Source: Saccopteryx bilineata (Eukaryota; Chordata; Mammalia; Chiroptera; Emballonuridae). From it: a DNA stretch of 64,000 nucleotides. Under the pieces are notes generated by a model. It saw nothing but the letters and a program-made list of their open reading frames with translations, did not search any database and had not been told where the DNA came from. How positions within the stretch are numbered: position 1 is the stretch's first letter; every line of letters starts with the position of its first letter. The stretch lies in the NCBI RefSeq assembly GCF_036850765.1, contig NC_089492.1, positions 199,670,276 to 199,734,275 of the forward strand, written 5' to 3'. Shown in pieces: positions 33,323 to 45,329 of this stretch. The position numbers and the translations under genes were made by a program.

Positions 33323-36300
33323 GGTGTCACTTGACCAGAAAGGTCTGGGTACACATAGATCAGGGGGACATACTGGCAGGCAGGGATGCTTCTGCAGTGC
33401 TTTCTAAAGATCAAATCAGTGACTTACTGTCAAAGCTTCAGATAGCACACTTCTGGGGCAAAGCATGAGAATCCAGGGTCCCAAATCATACCCACTTTCA
33501 GTATCAGCTTGTTAACACTCAGATACTTGGAAGCAGATGGCACTTCCTTGATCTCATCAGTCTCTGTCACACCCATGGCCTGGCCAAGGGCCAGGGATGC
33601 CTTGTTATAAGGCATTCCCTACTCTATCCCCTGTGGGCCACAGCGTGCAGGCTCCACCGCTGGCCAGTTTCCCATCTGGTTAGGGGAGACAGGACAGGAA
33701 GACATGGGATTGGTCACTTGTACCCTGCACCCTCCCCCTATCCAACACTTCTTAAACATTCACCCTGTCCAGGCTCTGTGGGGCCCCCTTGCACATTCCT
33801 GTACTTATGGGTTCTGGGAACCCATCTCCTAGCACTGCCCCGCAACCCCATGGGCTAGGAGGCCCTGACAGTCTGGGTGTTTCAATGCCCACTCTTGCTT
33901 CCCTTGTCTCTGTCTGTGATGTAAGTCTCCATTTGTGTTATTTGAGTTGAATAACAGCAAATCCCTAAGCTTTTTGCAAAAACCTCATCAGACATCAGAG
34001 TTCCTCAATCAGAATAATGACAACTTTTCAGGGGCAGAACACGATCTGGTACGGGTAGTGCCTGGCACGGGTCCCAGTACTGCGCACACACACTGAAGAA
34101 CGTGGATTCCTGCAAAGGGCCTCCTGGGGCCCCAGGACATCCCAGACCCTGCCTGCTGCTCTCGGTTAAGTCAGAAATGCCCACTGGAGGCGTGCATGGT
34201 GGCTACACTGTACACACACGGCAGGCTTTGGTGGAAAAAGAGAAAGAACTGATTTTCCTTGTGCCACTATCTGTCTTCCACCTTACTTTCCACACGAGGC
34301 CGTTAATTTAATGTAAACCCATCTTCAGAAAACATCTTTGACATGGATGCCCGTGATGGTTAGCATTTCATTAGTTGAACCTTCCCGGTGGTACTAGCAT
34401 TTGGAAAGGAGTGGTAACTTATAGACACACCCTAGTCACACTGCTTGGATTCTAATCTTCATTTGGCCATTTTTCTAAGCCTTGAGTCTGAGTAATGCTC
34501 AAAATCTCTAGAGTTTGGTTTCTTCATCTGAAAAACAGAGTAATATTAAAATTTATCCCACAAGATTGTCATGAGGACACGATTTCAATAAAAAGTCCTA
34601 ATGCCAACTTCTGTCACACATTAAGTGCTCAACAATGGTTGACCATCATGCTCCCTAGATGAAAGGTTTTTGGGATCAAAAGGGGCCTTCCTAGACACAT
34701 ATACTGTCACAGGAAGGCTGTAAGGAAGACTGGCCTGACCACATCACTGTGCCACTAAACGGAGTGCTCATCCCTTCTAGGGAGTTTCTTTCATGCCAGT
34801 CTTGAGAAGTTCCTCACATACGTGGGCTGCCTCCTCCAGAACTTCCCCAAGGTATTCCAGAGAACCAGAATCAAACTGGACCTTAGCCAGGCCTGCTTGG
34901 TCACAGGTTTAAGACTTCAGCCTCTCATTTGCTAAGCACAACCCCTTCCCTACAACACACTTCATGGGACCTGTACTTGTGTACTCCAAAGACATGGGGG
35001 ACAGGAAGGGGTCCTGGCAAAGCAGGGAACAGGCCCTTCTGCTGTAAGCCAGTGAGTACCAGGCATGAAGTGGGTTTCCACTAACCCCTGGTGCCTGGTT
35101 CTGGGAGGCATGCACTTTTGGAGAGTCATGAAAGCTGCTGCAGACAGACAAGCAATGCTCCTCTCCTCACACCTCTTCACCCTTCCCTCTGTCACCACAC
35201 TAGTGTGGCTTACTTAACACAAGCCAAGCAGACTCAGAACATCTGACCCCTGGCACATGACAAGCCTCTCTAGGGACATTCTGAAGAAGCTCTGTACCAC
35301 TTGGGCCTCTTGCTGTGGAGGACACACCCTTTTGCAAAGCAGAAGGTGACATTTCTCTAGGGCACATGTAGAGACCTTTTGATTTTTATTTTCCAATAGG
35401 CTCCCCATCAGTGCCTTGGGGAAACCCAGGGCGACCAACAGAAGGCAAACCTGCTCACAAGAGTCCAGTTCCTGTTTGTGCTGGCTCCACTGCTTCTGGG
35501 GGTGGGTGCATGAGGCCAAGGGGAAGGCAGTCGGCAATAAATGAACATGTAGGGAAAAGAGGGCCAACACCACGTGGATGGGGTCCATTCACACATGTCA
35601 CTTGTTGCTAATGTGTGTCCTGGAGGATTGAGCAGCCAAATGAGAAGTCGTGTAAGCTGACATGGTCTCCTTGGGTCAAGCAGGAGAAATGGTGTGATCA
35701 GCATGGTTTCAAAGAGCCATCCTTAAACTACATCATTCCCAGAGGGAATATTTAACCCTAAAGTGTCAACCCCCTACCCCACTCCTAACTAGTTTTCTTA
35801 AACAGGCCCTTTGTACAAAGGATCCCATCCAAAAGGTTTCTTTCAGTAACACTACCTCTAAATAAAGTCAACACACACTGAGAATGCTGAGCTGTCCAGT
35901 ACTTTCAGTCACCTATTAAATAGCGCTCTCGATGCCAACTCTAATTAACTGAACTAGAAGGTTCAGGAACTACTAACTCTTCATGATCAACAGTTTGCAT
36001 AGAGATCTAAAGCCAAAATAAACCCAAATCTGCAGATGCTCAACTATGTGCTGTAATTCTTCCCCTTGATGGAAAGAGACACAGACATAGCAGGTGCAAC
36101 CTTCAGTAAGATGTTTCTTAAGGTGGTTGAGCCTGAACTGCAAAATAGAACACTAATTCTGATATTAGCTGAAATAATTACGGCCAGTTATTATAGTCAC
36201 AGGTCTCAAAATCTCTAGCAGGAGTAGCAAAGCAAGACAGCAATGTGTCAAGGTCTGTCTGCATGATGAAACACACCAGAGGGTCACACGGTTCCAAGCT

Positions 36301-36788
36301 CTGACAGGGCTGGCGAGCCTGAGGCCTAGGAGACCCTGCTGGATCCTAAGCAGGGAAGGGAATGCTCGAGCCTCCAGTAACAAGTCAAAGCCAGTTTTCC
36401 TTTACTTTTTTGTTTTTCTTCTCAGTTTCTCCCTTTCTCTGGGCAATAAAAAGGAAAGGGAAGAGGAACTTGCCTCTGAAGTCTTGGTGATTTCTTGTTA
36501 AGTACATATATAAATACAAGCGTGTTGAAAGCACGTTCTTGATAAAATTATTAATAACTCAGTCAGGATGGGAGGAGTCATCTAGTGTGGGATCACAGGG
36601 TTTTGACAGCGTGTTCCCCATTTTTGTGACCAGATACTGGTGTGCCGATCAGCCTTTGTGACCAACTCTGGTTGTGCAACATGAGCTCCGACGTTTCCCT
36701 GGGCGCCTGGGCTCCTGAGCTCAGCATGCCCCTTGATGTTGCAGACATGACTTCTGAAGTTTAAGAATTTCTCTAAACAAATTTAAAA
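33323..36788. other. Intergenic stretch, no gene seen
   Basis: Apart from a MIR (34435-34645), nothing is recognised in 3.4 kb. Open frames on both strands at 34909-35704 overlap in several frames and have no domain. Confidence 0.4.
34435..34645 (+). repeat. MIR SINE
   Basis: Contains GCTTGGATTCTAATCTTCAT, TTTGGTTTCTTCATCTGAAA, AACAGAGTAATATTAAAA and ACATTAAGTGCTCAACAATG, in MIR order. Confidence 0.8.
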
Positions 36789-37015
36789 ACACCTGCAGTG
36801 GCACAGTGGATAGAGCGTCAACTTGGAATGCTGAGGTCACTGGTTTGAAACTCCAGTCTTGCCCAGTCAAGGCATATAGGAGAAGGAATCAGTGAACTAC
36901 TAGAGTGAAGCAACTACGATCCCCTGATCTCCCTCCCTCCCTCCCTCCCTCCCTCCCTCCCTCCCTCCCTCCCTCTCAAATCAATAAATAAAACCTTAAA
37001 AAAATAAAAAATAAA
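36789..37015 (+). repeat. VES SINE with (CCCT)n tail
   Basis: GCAGTGGCACAGTGGATAGA, GGTTTGAAACTCC and CCAGTCAAGGCATATAGGAG, then about 13 CCCT units and AATAAATAAAACC. The first few head bases are lost or changed. Confidence 0.9.
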
Positions 37016-37749
37016 AACAAAACAGCTGTCTGCACAAGTGCGCGCGCACACATACACCAATGACTAGAATTGACAGGTTGTCTCTATGCGTGAATAACAT
37101 GAAATAGTCCCAGAAGCTGACAGCAGGGCTCCCTGCTGAGACAGAAACTACAAAGAACTGAAACTCAGTAAATTAAAAAAGCTGCTAGTGGGAAACCATC
37201 CTCATAGGAAAGCAAAAATGCTGTTGACACTCAAGGTTAATTAAGGTACTCTGAAAAACATGATTTAAGTAAAAGAATTACCTTGGGCGCAGAGAGTATA
37301 TAAACATGGTGGTCTACCTTGCACCCAGAAAAGGCGATTTTTAGGGAGCAAGCAGGAGCCCTGCAGAAGCTGGGGGAGACTGGGGGCTGGGCGCACGGTG
37401 GCAGCAGCACTGTGATCACGCTTTATCTTTTACAAGAAGTTAAGAAATTGGACATTTGAATTCCACATTGTCACACACCTTGTTCCTGGGGGTCTGTCTG
37501 GGTGCACAGACAAATTGGGTCACATCCAGGGATGAGCCCTACTAGAGATCCAGCAGTCGCTGTGAGTCTAAGCTGGCAACACAGAGCCTGCACCCACCAC
37601 CCCAGTGCGGGTGCCGCATGAAGCGGGCGAGGAGGCACGCACTGGATGCGAGGCTCCAGAGAGCAGCTCTGAGGCCTCCCGCCTCTGGTCTGGCACCAGT
37701 ACTTTCTTCCCTCTCCCCAACCCCCCCCCCAGGGAGTCCATTTCCCTCC
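37016..37749. other. Intergenic stretch, no gene seen
   Basis: No feature recognised. A C-run of ten lies near 37722-37731. Confidence 0.4.
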
Positions 37750-38560
37750 TTGGTTCCTCTTCATCTCCACACGACCCTGTTCAGGGTGCCATCCACTATC
37801 ATCTGGATGTTTGTAACAGCTGCCTCCTGACTGCCCCCGCCACCTTGGACACTCCCATTCCCACCTACCCACCCACCCACCAGTCATGGTGTCCGCTTGC
37901 TGAACACATTCAGTGACCACTCCCCTCTCATCCTCCCCATCTTCCCTCAATCGCCATACACAATGTCCACAGAATGGTGTCCATTCTTACAAGGCTCCAA
38001 ACTTGGGAATGAGACCTGCAGGGAGCTAGAGGAGCACCTGACCTCTGAGCTGGGTCAGCCCCATGGGCTGTAGACTGTGGGGTAAGCACACATCAAAGGC
38101 TTACTGTGATAACAACAGCCTGCCGCTCAGGCCTTACCTGTGCCAGCTGCTCTGTCAGCACCACTCGCCATGGCTTCCCATAGAGCTACAGCTCTAGTCA
38201 CACTGTACTCTCACACGCCACAAGGCTAACAAGTGCTGGGGCTCTGCCTGGACTCCCCTGTCCTCCCACTCAGCCCAGCGAATTCCAGCACTTGGGCTTC
38301 AGGTCTCACATTAGGTATCACTTTTTCTGAGATGCTTTCCTGAGCACCACCTCCCTCGCCCCAGAACCGGTATGGTGTTTCTCCATTCCCTTCTCCACAC
38401 AACGCTCCAGTACCTATCCAGTCCTCATGACCTGCTCTGTAATGGCCAGTCTTCCTAACTGCCAACCCATCGAGCCTTTCTGGGACTCAGGAGTGTGTCT
38501 GTGCATCCTGTATGAATGCCATCCGACTGTGATGAGCGTGCAGTGAGTACAGGTGGATGG
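37750..38560 (+). repeat. L2 LINE, long fragment
   Basis: CCATCCACTATCATCTGGAT, TGTAACAGCTGCCTCCTGAC, ACCACTCGCCATGGCTTCCC, TTTTTCTGAGATGCTTTCCT and GAATGCC/GCTGAATGAA-type end follow the L2 3' region. It is diverged, with gaps. Confidence 0.65.
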
Positions 38561-39589
38561 ACAAACAGCTGAATGAAGTGGAAGTGAGTGCAGCTGGCGT
38601 GGTGAAGTCTCCTCCACTATAGGCTGCAAGTCTGAGTTCCACACTAGAAAGGATCTCTGTGAAAAAATAAATCACAGAAAAAATAGCCTAAGAAAACTTC
38701 CCCAGGCCACGACTTCCTCATTGGACAAACCATGCCCTGGACCAGTTCACTGTAACCCACCTGAAACATGACCCAAACACCTGGTCTGGCCATGGACAGA
38801 GAAGGGGTCTGTGCCTGCAACACCTAAGTGCGGTCAAGACTATTTTAACAGACATGTCTTGGGCTTCTAGGTTGGGCACATGGGAGTGCCCAGAGGTACC
38901 TGTGCTCCACCCAGGCAAGCCTGTTGATTCATAATTAACATTATAATGCCCCAAACTGATCACTGCCATGTCTTATCACATCATCAGAGGTTGCTGCCAG
39001 AACACCCAACTCAGCTCCTAGCTGGCCCCCAGCTCTCCCCAAGCCCCTTGCCAGGAGTTTCCAGGCTCCAGAAACAGAAACTCAGAGCCTGTGGCCAGCC
39101 TGCCACCTACAAAGGGCCCAGGGATACTTGCCTTCAGTTCAAGCCAAACTTATCATTCTCCCCCTAATCCCCCAGATTTAGACAAGGAAAATGTACAAAG
39201 TTGACTTAAATTGCTTTTTGAGCCATTTTTTTCAAGTCGAAAGCTGAATATGGAATTAGAACAACTGCATTCAACAATATGCGGCAAATGTCCACAGAGT
39301 GCGGGCTGCTTCCCTCCAGTGAGCTCAGTCGTCCCCAGGGAGCTGCACTCAGTCCCCACACTGGGCAGGACACACAGCTCCCACACCCGGCTTCTGTCTG
39401 CTCATGTGGAGGACCACCATCTCTCTCATCTGCTGCACCACCTCCGGGAGGAAAACAGCCGCTACAACAAGACCGGCAGGACAGCCAGAGGCCCGGGTTC
39501 CGACCTTGCTTCATGACCCGCAAGGCAGAAACACGTGTGACACCCACGACTCAGGAAGAATGCACTGCACATGATGTTAAATGTTAAAT
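38561..39589. other. Sequence just past the DUSP22 3' end, no gene seen
   Basis: GC-rich at 39280-39520, with overlapping open frames of about 100 codons on both strands and no domain. No repeat recognised. Confidence 0.4.
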
Positions 39590-40050
39590 GTGGCTAAGCT
39601 GCTTTTATTAACAAAAGTGTGCAGCTCTTGGTAAATGCTACCACGGAGAACACACACCATGGATAAAACACATACAGAGAGATATCCTGAGATGGGAAGT
39701 TTAAGAACACGTGAGCAGGGTTTGTGCAGCACAGTCATCATGAGAAGCAGTCAGGATCACTGACAGTCACCCAACACCACCACAGCTGCTGAGATTGATT
39801 CACAGATAGAGTTGAGGTAAAGGAACAGCCATAGCAGTGAAATTAAGGTAAAAATGTATCTCTGCTAAAGAGTAACCTTAGTTCCCAACATAGAACACCA
39901 CCATTACAGGAGTATTCAGTTTAAAACAAAGAACAAACAAGTTTACAAATCACTCTAGATATTTAAAAATAAACTCTAGGTTGCTTTACTTTTTTGGAAG
40001 CACCAGACAAAACTCTGTGGCTTTGCAACATTTCAGAAACTTCAGGTGCA
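39590..40050 (-). other. DUSP22: DUSP22 3' untranslated region (short isoform)
   Basis: This is non-coding sequence between the short-isoform stop and the first good polyadenylation signal downstream on the minus strand. It contains no interspersed repeat that I recognise, unlike nearly every neighbouring stretch, which fits an exonic UTR. The exact cleavage site is not visible; it is placed roughly 15-20 nt past the AATAAA hexamer. Confidence 0.7.
39604..39609 (-). promoter_or_regulatory. DUSP22: DUSP22 polyadenylation signal AATAAA
   Basis: On the minus strand the sequence reads TTAATAAAAGCAGCTTAGCC. A canonical hexamer lies about 440 nt after the short-isoform stop, at the point where the repeat-free UTR ends. 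I saw no other AATAAA on this strand between the stop and this site. A weaker ATTAAA at 40826-40831 could serve the long isoform. Confidence 0.75.
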
Positions 40051-40100
40051 TTACAGTCTTCTGAGAAAGGCCCAGTACTTCAGAATTCCTGGAGGTGTGG
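40051..40100 (-). CDS. DUSP22: DUSP22 alternative last coding exon, short isoform (tail ...AFLRRL)
   Basis: A CTTTTTCTCCCCAG acceptor leads into 50 nt. Joined to the donor after 41847, these read Ala-Thr-Pro-Pro-Gly-Ile-Leu and KYWAFLRRL, then TAA at 40051-40053. The human short form ends in a very similar sequence from memory, with one residue fewer before the Pro-Gly; the codon count at the junction here is one longer, so the exact acceptor could be shifted. This exon starts the common 3' UTR that runs to the poly(A) signal near 39604. Confidence 0.9.
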
Positions 40101-41736
40101 CTGGGGAGAAAAAGCGTTACTGACAACAAATAGTAATGCAACATTTTGAGACCTACAGAAACATATTTAGATATTCACAAGTGCACAAATATTTAAACAT
40201 TCCAGTGGATATCCTCAATACTTTTTCAGTTAACATATATACTTACATTTCTTTTTGGTTTAAGAAAAAAAATGTACTTTATAGGCAAGTTGTTTCATCT
40301 GGAGATGGATAATTCTGTGGCCACATTTCCCTTCCTCATTGTATATCTAGGGCCTGTACAAGTGTGGAGACTCAGGTAACTTCATTCTCCAGGTCTCCGA
40401 AGAGCCCACCTGTGACATACCCTCTAAATCCATGGGGAAACTGCTGTTCTTTTTGTGGTAGAATCAGAGAAAGAGATTGCAACATCTTTTTAGGGAGAAG
40501 CCAAGGGTATTTTTTTCATGCTTGTGGCTCTGTGTGCTTAAACAGTCTATGTTGGTATAAAGGACTAAACCACAGAATTGCTCATGCAACATGCCAGGGA
40601 GCTGCTGCCCAAGCTGCAAACGGCAGGTGCTCTCTGGCCTGCTTGCCTCGGCCTGAATGTGGAATTTTACCCTCCAGAAAGCACTACTGGAGCCCAAATC
40701 AGAAACTTTAAGTAGCTCAGTGGTATCGATGCTTCCCCTTTGGCTTCAAAAGCAATCGAGGTTGAACATTTTCAACTATCAGGCAGAGTTGACTGGAATA
40801 AAGAAAAACACCTTTTCAAAAAACATTTAATGAGGTAGCTGAGATCAACTATCAAATCCACAGCGTACACAAAGGTGCTCAGACTTTTTAAAACGTATGT
40901 TCAAATGCAAACCACTACAGTGCTTAACAAATGTTCTCATTCCAATCCCTAATGGTGCATGCAAACCTTCTGAAGAAGCCTCTTGCAGCATGAGAACAGC
41001 GAGAGGCTGGGGTCAGGGAAGCTGAATAGGAAGAGAAAGGAAGGGCGCTGTGGGCACACAGTGCTGGTTGACTTGGTGTACTCGACGTGGAACTAAGATG
41101 CAGTCTGTGCACTGAGAATAAACACCAAGTAAAACTTGAGAACACAATGGCTGAAGAGGAGGCCTTGACTGGAGGCAGCTGGAAGCCAGGGCCTGGGCAC
41201 CTTCATTAAGCTCTGGAGTCTGGAGAATGCTCAAAGCACCAACCTACATCACCTCCTGAGGCCCCTGGAATGACCCTCAGGAGGAACTCTGGCCACCTGC
41301 AGCCCTGCCTGGCCCACCCCGGGATCCAGGGAGGCTGTTGCTCTCAGCTGCCCTGCCCCCTGGGTTCTCAGTGTGTGCTCATGGGCACAGGCTGCTTCCC
41401 GCCCAGCAGCACTGCAGATGTTGACTTTAAAGCCTTCCATTCGGACTCTTGGACAAAGGGACAGGTGGCGATACCAATCCTGGCAGCATGGACTTTGTGC
41501 CTGCTCCAGCACTGTTCTCACACACGCACACTGACCCGTGCAAAGGTGTGAGACAGTACAGCAGGTTTTGGGGGGACAGGAGCAGGCGAGGGGCGGGGCC
41601 TGAGGCAGGTCTGAGGGAGGTCCTGGGGACAGGCCTGAGTCTACCTTCTTTACCACCCTCCCTTCCTGTTCTCCTAGGCGAGGCGGCAATCAGCAGAGGA
41701 GGGCGCCTGGCAGAAAGGCAGGCCCAGGTCGCAGTG
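40101..41736 (-). other. DUSP22: DUSP22 last intron / long-isoform 3' UTR
   Basis: For the short isoform this is intron, together with 41737-41846. For the long isoform it is 3' UTR. It is fairly GC-rich at 41250-41730 and has no repeat that I recognise. Long open frames on both strands here, including one of 245 codons on the plus strand at 41449-42186, have no recognisable domain and overlap DUSP22 coding sequence antisense. An ATTAAA at 40826-40831 (minus strand) is a possible alternative poly(A) signal. Confidence 0.6.
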
Positions 41737-41919
41737 TTAGGTTTCCGTAGTATAGTTGCTGTAGGCCAGAGGAGACAGGGCCCGAAAGCTGCTCCCCCTC
41801 CACACACCAGGCAGGGGCTCCATACGCCTTTGCTCTTTATATTTACCCAGAATACTTTTGGCTTCTTCTGCATCCCTCAAAGGGCTCTCTCCATACTCCT
41901 CCTTCAGCCATTGTCGATA
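41737..41919 (-). CDS. DUSP22: DUSP22 last coding exon, long isoform (tail ...NYTTET)
   Basis: After a CTCTTCAG acceptor the exon starts in phase 0 with YRQWLKEEYGESPLRDAEEA, then KSIL. From there it can be read two ways. Read straight on, it adds about 36 residues beginning GKYKEQRR and ending LSPLAYSNYTTET, with stop TAA at 41737-41739. Alternatively, a GGGTAAAT site gives a donor after 41847, so positions 41847-41919 (73 nt) form the exon of the short isoform. Both C termini match isoforms known in human DUSP22. The tail lies outside the catalytic fold and is more diverged than the body, for example around GVWRGSSFRA. Confidence 0.93.
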   Translation of the reverse strand, partial: YRQWLKEEYGESPLRDAEEAKSILGKYKEQRRMEPLPGVWRGSSFRALSPLAYSNYTTET

Positions 41920-42399
41920 CTGAAGAGGTTGAAAAGAAAACCAGAATGTCACATATGCATACCTGCATCCACACAGACTTCTACGTATTATTTAACGGTA
42001 CAAATTTTGCCACATCTGAACTGGGAAATAAGTGGGCATTGGGCAATCATAGACCTGTGGTTACCTACTAGTGTCAATCAAGACACTAATCAAGGAGAAG
42101 TTACTGCTCCTTCAAGGTTGTGTCCAGAGGACGTAGAAGCAAGGCAAACCAAGAAAATGGCACTTGATCCAAAGAGAGAGAAATGAGCTAACATGGGGCC
42201 TAAAGAAGAAGGAACAGGACAATACCCTGTGCCTGCAGCTGGTGACTTCAATGTGTGATGCAGGTGAGGTGTCCCTGGACCAGATGGCCTCTGTGAGCCT
42301 CCCTGACTTCAACTTCCTTGCTTCTAGGGGTGTACAGAAAGACTGAGGCATCTTCCCAGGGCCTGCTGCCTAGATCACCAGTCCTCTGACCGTGGTTAC

Positions 42400-42571
42400 C
42401 TGCTGGACTTCATGCTTCTCAAACTCCTGGAGCTGTCTCTGGAAACCCAGGTTGGGGTTGGCACAGGACCTCCCCGCACGCACAGTGTGCAGGGCATCTT
42501 CCCAGCCAAAGTCAGTGACGGTCATGATGTATGCGATCACCAGAGTCACACTCCTGGAGACACCGGCCAGG
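42400..42571 (-). CDS. DUSP22: DUSP22 coding exon with P-loop (LAGVSRS)
   Basis: This 172-nt exon supplies the last base of the catalytic Cys codon and then LAGVSRSVTLVIAYIM, completing the HCxxGxSRS signature. It continues through the helical part of the catalytic domain (TDFGWEDALHTVRAG, RSCANPNLGFQRQLQEFEKH) and ends in phase 0. The acceptor is CCTACAG and the donor GTAACC. The Cys, the P-loop Arg and the Ser after Gly are all intact, so the enzyme should be active. A second Ser-Arg-Ser context and the AANP-type helix are as in other DUSP22 orthologues. This is the most diagnostic exon of the gene in this window. Confidence 0.98.
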
Positions 42572-43069
42572 CTGTAGGTCCAAGAGAATGCCACATGGGC
42601 AAGGAAGCTTTAGCATTCACAGTCTAGCTTCTGATCCATCTATAGCAAGGAATTCTGGGGACCTCATTTTAGAAAGTTTCCCTACCTTGGATTATGAGTA
42701 GACAACAAACCAGTATGTTACCTGGAAATTATGCAGAAACACACAAGCTTCTCTCTCTTACACTAGACTCTCAGGCATTGTTTATCTGTGTTAGCCTCAT
42801 TTTTTATAGATTTTTTTATAGATCTGCTGGCTGTGACCCCAGACACTTTAATGTTTTGGCTTTCTCTCTCCTGAGTCCATCTTCAGAGATCTTCCATTTT
42901 TCCACACAGATAGAATAAGTAGAGCACATCAAAGAAACTTGAGGGGTCTGGCATATGTACAAGATATCCATTTATAACCTGCAGCAGTTTAGAAGGCTTT
43001 ACATTTTTTTTGAAGTGGGCTTTCTTAAATATGTGAGGGCTAAATCTATAATTTAAAAAACCCATCAAA

Positions 43070-43369
43070 GCTTGACCAGGTGGTGGCACAGTGGATAAAG
43101 CGTCAACTTGGGATGCTGAGGATCCAGGTTTTAAACCCCGAGGTTGCTGGCTTGAACGTGGGCTCACCTGGCTTGAGCACGAGGTTGCTGGCTTGACTGG
43201 GGGGTTGCTGGCTTGAGCACAGGACCACAGAAATGACCCTATGGTCATTGGCTTGAAGCCCAAGGTCATTGGCTTGAGCAAGGGGGCACTGGCTTGGCTA
43301 AAGCCCTCCACATATGAGAAGCAATCCATGAACAACTAAGGTACCGTAGCTAGAAGCTTATGCTCCTCA

Positions 43370-43453
<84 letters not shown>

Positions 43454-43467
43454 TTTTTCTTTCTTTC

Positions 43468-43520
<53 letters not shown>

Positions 43521-43548
43521 CTATCTTGCTAGAAACAAACAAACAAAC
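43070..43548 (+). repeat. Long VES SINE with expanded (CTTT)n tail in a DUSP22 intron
   Basis: Head GCTTGACCAGGTGGTGGCAC. The body has five or so GGCTTGAGC/GGTTGCTGGCTTGA modules, then CACATATGAGAAGCAATCCA, then a pyrimidine tail at 43366-43530 made largely of CTTT units. The 14 bases at 43056-43069 and 43549-43562 agree at 12 positions, an aged target duplication. Open frames here (polySer/Leu or Lys/Glu) are artefacts of the microsatellite. Confidence 0.93.
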
Positions 43549-44574
43549 AAAAAGCCATTAAATACAAATGCCTTACCAAATAATTTGTGATCTCCATGAC
43601 ATGACTAAGCAGAGCATCACAGAGGGCACACTCCACATGTGCTCTGAAACTCAGTCAAGGTGTGCGCTCTGCAGGAGGTGACGGTTAAGCATCTCTAGCA
43701 GGCTGAGTAAGGGACCAATTTTAAATGCATATGCAAAGTTAGGAAGTCGCAGAAAGGCTGTGCTGTGTCAGACTTAGAGTGTTCTAGCAACGGTTTAGGA
43801 TGGGGAAGTTCAGTACATTTCTCATTTTGAGAAAAGCCTATCTTCAGATTTACACAACAGTACAAAATACAAGTTCCTAGAATATTAGACCACGCACAGT
43901 TAAATATAAATAATAATAATATAGTAGTAGTAATACTAATAAACCACTTTCAAGTGGCAGCTCTTCCCTAAGGCTTTTTATATCAAAACGAGAGCTTTTA
44001 AAAAATATATCCACTTGAGCTGCAACCCTGGAGACTCTCAGCAGGTACAGGAGCTCAAGATGCCCCTTTAAATGGCTGCAACTGTATTCCCCCCACCTCA
44101 AGTGCTTTAAAGCAAATATAAATGATGTTACAAAACCTACCATTTGTATTTATAATGTATTCTACTCTTTTGAAAAGTAAAATGAAAAATCACACTAAAC
44201 TGAAGGATACCCTTTTTAAAGCAGTCAAACTGTGCTCTCACATTCAATGAGTTACTGGCCCTTAGAAAATATTAAGTTTCCATGAGTGACTCCTCTGGAC
44301 ACCGTGCAATGGCTCCCCTTTGTCATGGCAGGACCGCCACCAACCGTAGCAGCAACACTCCCCAGGGGACACCACTGTGCATTTTCCAAAGAGCTTTCAC
44401 GGCTATAGCAACTTCTTTGGGGGAACACAAAAAGTTGCTAAATAACATGAAGCCTCATTCAAGATAGTGAGGAGACATGTTCAGTCTACACTTTGACAGC
44501 CGAGCTCTCTTGTTCTACAATGTTGGCTGCTGATTCCCTACACAAATTAGTTATGCAATCAGAACGAATACTAG

Positions 44575-44660
44575 AGATAATAAAACAAGAGGCAACATGC
44601 ACAGAGAGCTCACCACATGCCAGGTTCAGTACTACGAGCTTTATGTATGCTGTCCTTGGG
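44575..44660 (-). repeat. MIR fragment
   Basis: AGAGAGCTCACCACATGCCA, GGTTCAGTACTACGAGC and TTTATGTATGCTGT resemble antisense or end-of-element MIR words. Short. Confidence 0.4.
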
Positions 44661-44689
44661 GTATGTGTGTTATAACATCTTTCTCTGCA

Positions 44690-44760
44690 CAATGTGTATA
44701 TACATATATGCATATATACATATACATACATACATAAAGGTGTATGTATGTATGTAAAGG
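44690..44760. repeat. TATA/CATA repeat with a 13-bp hairpin
   Basis: TACATACATACAT at 44723-44735 is perfectly complementary to ATGTATGTATGTA at 44744-44756, with an 8-base loop. Preceded by TATATACATATATGCATATA. Confidence 0.9.
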
Positions 44761-45329
44761 TGAATTCAGGTAGATAAATGTATATAACTATTTAATTCTA
44801 AGAGTCTATTCAGATCCTTTCAAAGCAAAGTAGTAAGCCAAACTCAAATAAAAGCCCCAACCTACAAATAAAGAAGAAACAGTCATTCTGGTGTTACAGT
44901 GACGCAATGCTAAAGATCCACATATGCAATCAAAACTCTTCAGAAAAAACAGTGTTCTGAAAGACCACTGAAATTTCAGGAGTGAGCCTACAAAATATGG
45001 ACTCTCTGGAAGGGGCTGTTCTAACGGAATGTTAGAAGTAGGTTCAAAAAGGAGTTTCTGTTGTCCAGTAGCCTTGACAATTCCTACAGAAACCCTAACT
45101 GTGAAAATGAAAATCCTAAGTGAAAATGAAATTTTAGGGTTGTCTTTCCAGAAGAGCAAACAATGTCTAACAAACGGGAAGGGTCAGCTGGGATGTGTGT
45201 GTGTGAGATTTAGAGGGTAGAGAAAACTGTTAGGACATGAAACGACTGACCACACAGAGACAAACAGCTGACGGGGACCCAGGCCGAGCAGAACATGCTA
45301 CGTTGTCACTAGGCAAGGGGCGTACATAC

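Larger units (their letters stand above)
42572..45329 (-). other. DUSP22: DUSP22 intron within the catalytic Cys codon
   Basis: This phase-2 intron separates the HC and LAGVSRS parts of the active-site loop. It contains a long VES SINE with an expanded CTTT tail (43070-43548), a palindromic TATG/CATA repeat near 44723, and a MIR fragment near 44575. The rest shows nothing I recognise. Confidence 0.85.

Noticed and set aside
1..39590. Search for exons of IRF4, the neighbour expected downstream of DUSP22
   Set aside because: No DNA-binding-domain or other IRF4 exon was recognised on the minus strand, so the gene is probably beyond the left edge.
41449..42186. 245-codon plus-strand open frame
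   Set aside because: It lies antisense to DUSP22 coding sequence and UTR, has no domain or plausible splice context, and is GC-rich, which lengthens chance frames.
43336..43590. Lys/Glu-Arg-rich and Phe/Leu/Ser-rich open frames
   Set aside because: Produced by the (CTTT)n/(CT)n tail of a SINE.
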